The position numbers were made by a program, and so were the translations under genes. Positions 32,301-37,533 of a stretch of DNA of 37,533 nucleotides are shown one piece after another. This stretch comes from Apostichopus californicus. Lineage: Eukaryota > Echinodermata > Holothuroidea > Aspidochirotida > Stichopodidae. The notes under the pieces were generated by a model. That model made no database searches. It was not told the origin of the DNA and saw only the letters and a list, made by a program, of their open reading frames with translations. The stretch is from NCBI GenBank assembly GCA_020650975.1, contig JAIPMN010001914.1:619-38151 (forward strand), written 5' to 3'. Position 1 is the first letter of the stretch; the number at the start of each line of letters is the position of its first letter.

Positions 32301-35300
32301 GGTTGTGGCAGTGGTGACAACCAATCCTCATCTTGCTTCCATAAGGCATAGTGGTGGTCTAGGTTTGGGGGCAGAACAGCATTTGGTAGCATACCACTAA
32401 AAGAAAAAAAAACAAATGCACTCAAAAAGTGAATTTGCCAAGCTTTGATGACTTCATCAGAGTTTAATTGATGCCAATCTTTGGAAACACTTTCCAGAAT
32501 TTTCAAACCCTAAAAAAATTGTATTTTTCCTACAAAACCTGTATTTTGGCAAAAATCGCATAGAAGCCAAGCGAACAATATTTTTATCAATCAAAACAAA
32601 AATTAATCAATCATGATTTAAACATGAATGTGAAGCCAACATAGAACTAGTTAATTGCACTGTTTAAGAGAATCAAACCTGTCAAAAATATTGAGAGCAG
32701 GTACTATATCAATATTAGCAAAGAATTGACAAATTAATTTGAAATTATTTGGAGAGCATGACTGAACATCTTATCACCAAAAAGTAAAAAATTCACTAGC
32801 CACTACCAATGAAAATACAAATGTACTTAAAGTGAATATGGCAGGCTGCTTTGACTTCATCATAGTCGGAGTGATACCCAAGTGATACCCAAGTAATACC
32901 CAAGTGGTGCCTAAGTGGTGCCAAAGTCACGCATCACATGTTCACTGACAACCAGGAAGCGAGGTAACATGAGCAAGCTTGCCTCATTTCTGCCAAGCCT
33001 TGTATTCAACACCGGTTTGGCATTAATCAGGTAGATTTAGGTCAATTCTATCAATTTTCTGACTACTTAGTAATTTGACATTTTCAAGAGAACCTAAGTG
33101 ATCATCTGAAATACCAGGGAGTCACCTTTTCCCTAATTTTTGCCCACCTGATAATTCAAACTATTTATTCTGACCCGTGTAGTTGCAACAAATCTTACTA
33201 GTTTAATTTTGTGAATCTATATATATAAATCACAGCAAAACAGAAAGTGAAAAAGTAATATAATCCAAATTTAGACAATCCTGATGAGCACTTTGCATTA
33301 TTTCTTAACCTTGCCTTAACCTAACCTGAAAAATTTAACTTCAACTTTCAACACAAATGTCAACTACTCTGCCACTAAATCTTGTCTTCTTCTCGGACTG
33401 TTTGTTTGTAATAAATATTCATTAACACTGGACAGAAAAGTTCAAAGTGCACAAAGAAACTTACTCAGGATATTTCTTATTTTTCTCCCAGGCGTTGCTT
33501 TTGTCGACGTCGCTCCAGGGGAACATCTTCTGTACGGTCTTGGTGAGAACCTGCCTGGCGATGCGGTTACCCTTCCTCAACCCCAGGGACGACTCCGTCT
33601 CCTTCGACATGGAGGCTTGGATGATTCCCGCGCAGTCATCGATGAATTTATTCTGGCGAAAGCAATATTTTATGAGACTAGCACTGCTTGTAATATCACC
33701 GACTGTGCAAATATTGTAGCAATGTGTTTTTATAAAACTGTAGTAAATTATAATACCATGCTAAGATTTTCGTTGTGAATATTCCTTACATGATTTGCAT
33801 AGTAATTTATGTTGGGGTGGCTCCTACATTAGTTAAGTTTGGTATTTATCTTTACACACAGTCTTGTGTGGCAGATTTTTAATTACTTTGTTTCATGCCT
33901 CGATGAATATATATATTTAGGGAGTGTTAGCTCAGTGGTTAACGCCGGTGCCTTTCAATCATAAGGTCCCGAGTCCGAGTCACTCCAAGATTAATGTATG
34001 TCGTCCAATTACAGAGTTGTTGACAATTGACAATTCATAATCATGGACGTTAAAATATGAATCTAAGAGACTGACTTCGGTCAGCTTGCGGCTTTGATAA
34101 GCCAATGATGGCTTCTTGGCGAGTTCCTGCTTGCAGGAGTATCTAAATACATACATACATGTATGTCCTAAACCCTTGTCTGCCTGCTCTGTAGTGTCTA
34201 GAATTCATGTCCTCAGACCAACATTACAATATCATCGGCTGTGCGAAGGTAAGATCCCAGGGGACTGGCTGAGTCGAATGATTGGTTGACTTGTACTGCC
34301 TAGTTTTCCATCCTATCTACTCGTTTTAAAACTAGCTCTTTACATCATGATTATACACCAGGTGTAATACACTTAATAACCATTTGCCTGTTGAACTGCA
34401 TGGAATAATAGCTTCACAAAAAGCTATAAAATACAAGCAAATTGCTACAGGAATGCAAAGCTGATATAGTAGATGTGTACAAAGGAAACCACAGTACTTA
34501 ATAACACACAAAATTCAAAGTCTGCTACACAAAAGGTGAACACTAAATTATATACCCTAAACAGCATTTACAGGGAAAAAAATAATTCAAATACTATTTC
34601 AGCAGATGCTACAACTATGCACAATGAATAGACAAATTGAGAATTCCAGTGACATTAAGGAGGGAATCATATCAAAGAGGCATGGTCTTGATTCAGTGCC
34701 ATTACCTTACATTACCCCCACCCCCAAAGACATGACGACAACCTGCAGAGAAAGGCATGACGTAAATTCAACGAGCTGCATCCTTAATCAATCCACATGA
34801 CAGAAGGATATCCTCCAATTGTGTACTGTTAAAAAATGCACCACTGTATACACTCCTCCCCCTCCCCCTCCCGCTCCCTTCCTTCCCCCCATTTTAAGCC
34901 ACTGATTTGACATTTATTTCTTCATTACTCATTTCATACTCACCACACTTGTGTAGTCTCCAGCCTCCATTTTTAATTTAATTGCCCTGAAGTCTCTAAA
35001 ATGGAGTTTCCTTTTCTTTTTTTCTGTTATTTCCTGAGTGGTTATCACCTCGTTACTGACGGTACTTCCCCATTCTGTGCCCTTATAGTCCCCTGACTGG
35101 TCACCTTCGCTCCCCCCATCTTCAGTACCCTTTCTGTTTCCTTGTTCTCCGGGCGGAACCCTCTCTGATGGTGACTCATTTGTTACCTTAGCAACGATTG
35201 TTCCTTCTTCATCACGAGTCAATACACAGCTTCCACTACCCTTACCATCGTCAACCAGACTTTTGACCAACTTCGCCCCTTCGTTGATTATTTCTATTCC

Positions 35301-37400
35301 CCCTGTGGTCTTTCCTTCCCCCATTGTTCCCACTTGTGTGTCTTTCCCATCCTCCTCGGTCCCCTGTTTCTCATTCTTCTGGCATTTCTCCATCTCCTTT
35401 TTCACAGTACTTACTTTGTCATCTTCCCTAATATCCTTGCATGCATCATTGTCTAGCCTATCAAGCCAATCGACCTCTGATATTATACTTTCTTCTTTTG
35501 ATGTGTTTCCTCCTGGAATATCTTTTCCCATCAAACTACCGTCTCTATCTATCTTGTCACTTACATCAGGCACCCCATCTGCTCCTCCTTCTGCCCCACA
35601 AACTCTCCCCTTATCTCTCTCCTCTCCAGTTCTCTTATCTTCAACATTTGATTCATCTGATGGTTGCTTTTTATCTAAACCTAAATGAGTTCTCGGTAGA
35701 ATGTTTGATGCCTCTGGTGATTCAGAGTCTGTTGCTTCAGACATCGGTGGTTCTGGAGTATACCTGATGATGGACGAGTCGCTGGAAGAGGGGGAGGGAG
35801 AACGACCAGGCAGAGCGGGTTTCTTACTAGCCCCCAAATAACGAAACTGACGAGGGAAAAAACAAATGAAGCTATTGGAGCGTGGATAGCCCATGAACAC
35901 ACTAACTGAAAAATTAACCTTTTGCATGTTAGAGTATCATAACATGTTCTTAAAATTTGTTAATGGAAGAGTTTAGCTTCAAGTTTCTGCTTGTAAAGTA
36001 CCACCCCTGCTGGATTTACAATTCGAATATTGAATATTCGCATATATTCGAATATTAAAGAAGAACCTTATAAAGCCTAATCAAGTATTAATTAATATAA
36101 TTGCAATCCTGAATTTGTTTGTGTTTTTTATCAATAATTTTTGTTGACATACATTCAAGTTTTTTTATCCCATGAAAGAATTTAACCATAGAGTGAGTCA
36201 GATCTCTATAAGCAAACAAAACAGCTTCTTTATTTCAGCCAGTGTTGCTTAGCAACGGCACAATATCCACACAATGCGTAATGTATTAACTAATGCAATG
36301 TCTTACTCTGGCACAGAGAATATATATTCTATTGCTTACATTTAAATTCATATATCAGTTTTAGTTTTTGATCAGTTAAGATGTCCTCTTTGCAGACGAA
36401 AATTTTTGTTGGCATGAGACTGGTAGTACTGGAGTACAAAACAGCAGTAAGAATATTAGTAACAGTAGAAGTCTCCTTGGTGTGAGTACAAGGCTCTGAG
36501 CGAGAGAATAAAGTACTTAACCTTGAACGAGTATCGAGGTTCCTTATATGTAAGAAGTGTGAGTACAGAGTAGGACAGGTGGCCAACCTTTTTGAATGAA
36601 TGGGCCAGATATAAGGAGTGAAAATTTGACTGGGTCACACCTAACCAACGACCTGCTGTTGATTTCAAACATTTGATTCCAAGGATTTTCAAGCAATAGG
36701 TGTGTGTACTTAATCTGTATTCACAAAAACATCATGTCAATACAGTACAGTTGATAAGTAATGGGGATAATAGGCCTACCTGACAGCATCATTAGTGACG
36801 ATAAATTCTAAGCAGCTAGCTCGTTTTTTGTGATGATGTCAAATAGATTGATTTTTTTTTCTTGAGACATCTCACAGGCTGCAAAAAAATCACTGGCGGG
36901 CCGCATGTGGCCCGCGGGCCGTAGGTTGCCCACCCCAGGAATAGGAGTACAAACCAACTGAAGCTAAATAGGTAAACAGGCAACTACAACAGAATACGCA
37001 TAACAATCAGCGAAAGTCAGCTCCAAACAATACAGCAGAATTCAAACCACATCGTTTCGTTTGTACTGAGGGTCACAGAACTGAGACGCATTATTCTCAC
37101 ACAAAGTTACTCTTTTTTTCTTTTCTTTTTTTTAGAATTTACAATCAGCCCTCTTCAAATTGTTTCGGATGTTTTCATCAATATTTTGGCTTCCAGGTTA
37201 TTTATAGTTTACCTTCCTGTGTGGCCATATCAGATGACCGGCCATCTTACAAGCAAACATGGTTTTCATGACGTTCGTAAACCCAGCCTGTAACTCTTCC
37301 TCGATCTCAATCTGCCAGGGGGCCGGCCTATCGGGCTCGCATCCCTCGCACAGGTACGGGATGGTGTCCGGTAGGTCCGTTAAAATATTGTACAGGTCAT
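17169..37400 (-). CDS. KMT2A/B: KMT2A/KMT2B (MLL/trithorax) orthologue, C-terminal 2,517 codons; 5' end outside window
   Basis: This is a histone H3 lysine-4 methyltransferase, the catalytic subunit of a COMPASS-like complex (WDR5, RBBP5, ASH2L, DPY30) acting at promoters. Sixteen coding exons, in transcript order: 37400-37213, 35846-34944, 33652-33465, 32396-32269, 31528-31416, 30415-30308, 29682-29524, 28292-28099, 27368-22819, 21865-21626, 21159-21026, 20055-19892, 18939-18853, 18490-18361, 17715-17620 and 17342-17169. Domains by residue counted from the window edge: end of PHD3 1-20; bromodomain halves about 28-60 and 345-415; ePHD 484-588; FYRN about 600-680; disordered linker to about 2175; FYRC about 2195-2290; Win motif about 2308-2314; SET about 2380-2500; post-SET to 2517. 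The order is that of MLL1/MLL2 and Drosophila trithorax, not KMT2C/D, which lack this bromodomain arrangement. One gene fits the ancestor of vertebrate KMT2A and KMT2B. Confidence 0.96.
17403..17414 (+). repeat. Poly-C run in the last KMT2 intron
   Basis: A C12 run inside the 277-bp intron between the two catalytic SET exons, 60 bp upstream (transcript sense) of the last exon. Prone to length error in assemblies. Confidence 0.9.
17620..17715 (-). CDS. KMT2A/B: KMT2 exon: SET-I/SET-C catalytic core
   Basis: Thirty-two codons encode GMGCYMFRIDDYEVVDAT and then HGNAARFINHSCE. This holds the GxGCYMFRID strand and the RFINHSC pseudoknot motif that forms the active site and gives the first post-SET zinc Cys. 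Confidence 0.97.
18142..18342. repeat. Tandem repeat (~51-56 bp units) in a KMT2 SET-region intron
   Basis: Units contain CATCATACATTTTGTTCCAA and CACCTCCCACAATGCACC, with repeat starts at 18180, 18231 and 18287 and a shorter one at 18142. The array ends 18 bp from the donor side of exon 18361-18490. Confidence 0.85.
18361..18490 (-). CDS. KMT2A/B: KMT2 exon: SET-N
   Basis: The exon encodes SHIHGRGLFCRRPIEAGEMV and IEYSGSVIRS, including the SAM-binding HGRGLF loop. It ends FYESK, where MLL1 has YYDSK. Confidence 0.96.
18853..18939 (-). CDS. KMT2A/B: KMT2 exon: pre-SET/SET-N start
   Basis: The exon encodes LPMAMRFRHLKQTAKEAVGA and then YR (split codon), the strongly conserved lead-in to the MLL SET domain. 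Confidence 0.95.
19284..19790. repeat. 162-bp minisatellite, about 3 copies, KMT2 intron
   Basis: Units start CAGTATCCAACC at 19284, 19446 and 19608, with a partial fourth at 19772. Inside each unit are shorter repeats of TATCAAAGTCCA and CCAGTGTGTA. It lies about 100 bp from the Win-motif exon. Confidence 0.9.
19892..20055 (-). CDS. KMT2A/B: KMT2 exon: Win motif (WDR5 binding) and helix before SET
   Basis: The exon encodes NPHGSSRAEVFRAKLNHDIF and then FLASQHR. GSSRAEV (20034-20014) matches the MLL1 Win motif GSARAEV, whose Arg inserts into the WDR5 pocket. The remainder is an acidic spacer. Confidence 0.94.
20394..20770. repeat. Long foldback element in KMT2 intron
   Basis: Arms of about 95 bp: GATTACGTAATCGACCTGCC (from 20457) pairs with the reverse complement of GGCAGGTCGATTATGTAATC (ending 20701). 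An inner pair GTCTTTGTGTGTACGCTGT / ACAGTGTTTACACAAAGAGC extends the hairpin. No coding. Confidence 0.8.
21026..21159 (-). CDS. KMT2A/B: KMT2 exon: FYRC domain, second part
   Basis: The exon encodes VDFLKVIGIKQDAIVFLTEQ and then YGARNCQHYRFQFH, the C-terminal FYRC strands and helix. Confidence 0.94.
21626..21865 (-). CDS. KMT2A/B: KMT2 exon: FYRC domain, first part
   Basis: The exon encodes LVYEIKSDDGFEASGLS, then VWTKVIDLVQEQRI and LKPLSFSG, close to MLL1 FYRC. Borders are CTCGCAG and GTAAAC. Confidence 0.94.
22255..22812 (+). repeat. TGACCTTTGACC-bearing interspersed repeat, KMT2 intron after the giant exon
   Basis: About three diverged ~145-bp monomers with TGACCTTTGACC (22338-22349), TGACCTTTGAAC (22478-22489) and TGACCTTTGACC (22625-22636). 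It ends ACCATCACCATCGTATATTC...GAGGAATAAAGAAAAA, directly against the splice donor of the exon ending at 22819. Confidence 0.85.
22819..27368 (-). CDS. KMT2A/B: KMT2 giant exon: end of FYRN plus ~1,500-residue disordered linker
   Basis: This 4,550-nt exon opens with CSRVFWSTKSAGKRSVYSI (end of FYRN). The rest is low-complexity Ser/Thr/Glu/Lys/Pro sequence containing a threefold 28-residue repeat (26075-26326), a basic RRSRRGRPPKVK AT-hook (about 25098-25135), a hydrophobic-acidic helix AIEFLEIQNLL (about 25555-25600), and a Gln/Val/Pro-rich C-terminal third. It ends KSILTPDPVDELP before donor GTAAGC. The corresponding MLL1 region is also one very large exon carrying the Taspase1 sites and transactivation domain. 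Confidence 0.93.
26075..26326 (-). repeat. In-frame 84-bp triplication inside KMT2 coding sequence
   Basis: Copies are 26326-26243, 26242-26159 and 26158-26075, each encoding 28 residues beginning AKSKESKDG and ending ATVAKEE(G/A). The first two are nearly identical; the third differs at several sites (CVTEESSLTNDE). The period is a multiple of three, so the frame is kept. Confidence 0.97.
27480..27930 (+). repeat. TGACCTTTGACC-bearing interspersed repeat, KMT2 intron before the giant exon
   Basis: Monomers with TGACCTTTGACC (27543-27554), TGACCCTTGACC (27685-27696) and further degraded copies near 27800, each followed by TTAGTTATC- or AGATATT-like segments, as in the other copies. Confidence 0.75.
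28099..28292 (-). CDS. KMT2A/B: KMT2 exon: FYRN domain, first part
   Basis: The exon encodes NFAVARRVSVSLENI, LGLEPTTVKVLVGSLTVEVL and LFPLEF. This matches the MLL FYRN strand order, in which a GLEP motif precedes GS(M/L)T. FYRN pairs with FYRC after Taspase1 cleavage in vertebrate MLL. Confidence 0.93.
28617..28850 (-). mobile_element. LINE 3' fragment (degraded)
   Basis: The minus strand encodes YPRLWNNLIAKQE and then KKDLKKQLKTILFEKYHS before a stop, resembling the extreme C-terminus of LINE reverse transcriptases (LWN...FK..LKT.LF). This is followed by AGCGCTATAC-like sequence and a (TTATT)n tail at 28617-28635. Confidence 0.6.
29063..29440 (-). mobile_element. LINE 3' end with reverse-transcriptase C-terminus
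   Basis: A minus-strand frame ending at 29137 encodes FFNAAPTLWNSLPLHIKSA and then FKNRLKTYLF, the typical C-terminal end of non-LTR reverse transcriptases. Downstream are GGCGCTATATAAATTTGCAT and an (ATT)n tail, as in CR1/L2-like elements. It is 5'-truncated and sits in the intron between FYRN and ePHD exons. Confidence 0.8.
29524..29682 (-). CDS. KMT2A/B: KMT2 exon: second half of ePHD
   Basis: Fifty-three codons encode RCEHCSNLGATVGCC, NYHFICAR and VYCERH, the remaining Cys/His ligands. Borders are CTACAG and GTATGT. Confidence 0.95.
30074..30182. repeat. Three copies of a ~36-bp tandem repeat
   Basis: Each copy contains TCTTAGGATAGAGCCTA and CCTGCACAT, in the KMT2 intron between ePHD exons. 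Confidence 0.9.
30308..30415 (-). CDS. KMT2A/B: KMT2 exon: ePHD core
   Basis: Thirty-six codons encode DEWIHINCALWSAEVFEE and then NVHTAIYRGRHM, which is the conserved HxxCALWS segment of trithorax-group ePHD modules. Confidence 0.95.
30779..31050. repeat. ~120-bp tandem repeat, 2.3 copies
   Basis: Unit starts are near 30779, 30900 and 31019. They share AATCTA.RTATA.TGAAATC, CATATTGG, TTTGATA and CGATCCCTTCCTTCC. Confidence 0.85.
31064..31410. repeat. Duplicated A/T-rich ~110-bp segment plus LINE-like tail
   Basis: 31064-31177 and 31231-31345 share TTTTTAAAATT, TTTTATATTAAT, GCTGYGTC and TTTTGTCATTTT. The second is followed by AAGCATGAAAAGAGCGCTAT and ATAAATTTTG, typical of LINE 3' ends, running up to the splice donor of exon 31416-31528. 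Confidence 0.6.
31416..31528 (-). CDS. KMT2A/B: KMT2 exon: first zinc ligands of the extended PHD
   Basis: The exon encodes RRCVLCGKLGDDEPDKAGRL and LYCGQ, the opening Cys knuckle of the ePHD (zf-HC5HC2H). Donor GTAACT follows. Confidence 0.93.
32269..32396 (-). CDS. KMT2A/B: KMT2 exon: GMLPNAVLPP block with HCF-1-binding-like DHHY
   Basis: The exon encodes GMLPNAVLPPNLDHHYALW, nearly identical to MLL1/MLL2. DHHY (32348-32359) fits the [D/E]HxY HCF-1 binding consensus. Confidence 0.93.
32866..32930. repeat. Short ~11-bp tandem repeat (GTGATACCCAA)
   Basis: About six degenerate units of AGTGATACCCA and AGTGGTGCCTA in a KMT2 intron. Confidence 0.85.
33465..33652 (-). CDS. KMT2A/B: KMT2 exon: C-terminal bromodomain helices
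   Basis: The exon encodes NKFIDDCAGIIQASM, then RQVLTKTVQKMFPWSDV, matching the MLL1 helices ending in VFPWFSV. The final codon is split (GA|T, Asp). Confidence 0.92.
33919..34165 (+). mobile_element. tRNA-derived SINE
   Basis: The head GGAGTGTTAGCTCAGTGGTT contains an A box (TAGCTCAGTGG). A B-box-like GAGTCCGAGTC follows at about 33971-33981. The ends GGAGTG and CACTCC could form the tRNA acceptor stem. A ~170-bp non-tRNA body follows and the element ends in an (ATAC)n tail. Because of the body and tail I call a SINE, not a functional tRNA gene. Confidence 0.75.
34845..34892 (+). repeat. Homopyrimidine tract
   Basis: CTCCTCCCCCTCCCCCTCCC and following CT/TTCC runs, about 50 bp from the splice donor of exon 34944-35846. 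The minus strand is purine-only and G-rich. Confidence 0.8.
34944..35846 (-). CDS. KMT2A/B: KMT2 exon: large insert in the bromodomain, then KLKMEAGDYTSV
   Basis: This 301-codon exon starts FRYLGASKKPALPGR. It runs through about 270 acidic/Ser/Gly/Lys-rich residues, then resumes the bromodomain at DFRAIKLKMEAGDYTSV (MLL1: VKRKMDQGNYTSV). The acceptor has a strong TTTTTTCCC tract, and the donor GTGAGT begins at 34943. The matching MLL1 loop is several times shorter. Confidence 0.9.
35847..36567. other. KMT2 intron, left part, A/T-rich
   Basis: No coding exon seen. Contains a TATTCGAATATT-like palindromic run near 36025-36055 and an RFX-like GTTGCTTAGCAAC at 36244-36256. Confidence 0.5.
36568..36946. 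mobile_element. hAT-type MITE with near-perfect 8-bp target duplication
   Basis: The element 36576-36938 (363 bp) begins CAGGTGGCCAACCT and ends GTAGGTTGCCCACCCCAG. Flanks are GAGTAGGA and GAATAGGA (7 of 8). Its right end GGGCCGCATGTGGCCCGCGG resembles the left end of the element at 90-431, so the two are related families. Confidence 0.85.
37213..37400 (-). CDS. KMT2A/B: KMT2 exon: end of PHD3 and first bromodomain helix
   Basis: The exon encodes DLYNILTDLPDTIPYLCEGC, which ends the third PHD finger (final Cys pair), then an amphipathic helix ending MAGHLIWPHRK. This is equivalent to the MLL1 segment ending in SHLLRYR. The acceptor ends CTCTCAG at 37401. A split codon shows another exon upstream, outside the window. 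Confidence 0.92.
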
Positions 37401-37533
37401 CTGAGAGAAGGAGGAGGAGAAATAAAAAGATATTGGTTAAAGCGACTACCTCAGGCTCAGAATACAATTATGAATTATTTGATATCCAAAGGAAGAAGTG
37501 ATTAACATTCTGTCAGCCAAATGTTCTTGATAT

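Noticed and set aside
33921..33987. Functional tRNA gene
   Set aside because: The anticodon arm does not fold into a regular 5-bp stem with a 7-nt loop, the B box is degenerate, and the sequence continues into a SINE body and tail.
35263..35767. Plus-strand open frames of 141 and 108 codons
   Set aside because: Antisense shadows of the acidic KMT2 exon 34944-35846; no recognisable protein.
1..37533. CRISPR array, operon or other prokaryotic system
   Set aside because: Tandem repeats here lack uniform unique spacers, and all genes are spliced animal genes.

Overview
The window is animal nuclear DNA. It carries three intron-containing genes (GT-AG introns), A/T-rich introns, and many MITEs, a tRNA-derived SINE and LINE 3' ends. 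The gene content (one KMT2A/B-type trithorax methyltransferase, plus PIH1D2 next to NKAPD1) and the repeat style (TGACCTTTGACC-bearing repeats, many TAGGCCTA octamers, TGAC/CA-rich minisatellites) suggest a marine invertebrate deuterostome, most likely an echinoderm. A sea cucumber is possible, but I cannot fix the species.

Layout. Positions 1-4063 are intergenic and repeat-rich: a hAT-type MITE, a TTAA-flanked MITE between two direct repeats, and a C-rich minisatellite. Positions 4064-7116 (minus strand) hold a four-coding-exon gene matching NKAPD1 (C11orf57). Positions 7130-9243 are the divergent intergenic/promoter region. Positions 9244-14823 (plus strand) hold a complete four-exon PIH1D2, a ciliary/R2TP-type co-chaperone. 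Positions 14824-17168 are a tail-to-tail intergenic region with a hAT MITE nested in an older repeat and a tandem-repeat 3' flank. Positions 17169-37400 (minus strand) hold the last 16 coding exons (2,517 codons) of a KMT2A/KMT2B (MLL/trithorax) orthologue: end of PHD3, split bromodomain, extended PHD, FYRN, a ~1,500-residue disordered linker, FYRC, WDR5-interaction motif, SET and post-SET. Its N-terminal half (AT hooks, CXXC, PHD1-2) lies beyond the right edge.

Every exon junction given was read from GT/AG sites and checked for reading-phase agreement. All 16 KMT2 exons, all four PIH1D2 exons and all four NKAPD1 exons join in frame.

The genes have different jobs: H3K4 methylation, HSP90/R2TP-type assembly of ciliary dyneins, and a basic nuclear protein of unknown role. 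Their arrangement is the notable point. From general knowledge, NKAPD1 and PIH1D2 are also head-to-head neighbours in human 11q23, where KMT2A also lies. I found no undescribed multi-gene system. The most distinctive sequence features are the expanded insert inside the KMT2 bromodomain, the in-frame 84-bp triplication in its linker, the apparent lack of a canonical Taspase1 site, perfect RFX X-box-like motifs in introns, and several mobile elements with readable target-site duplications.
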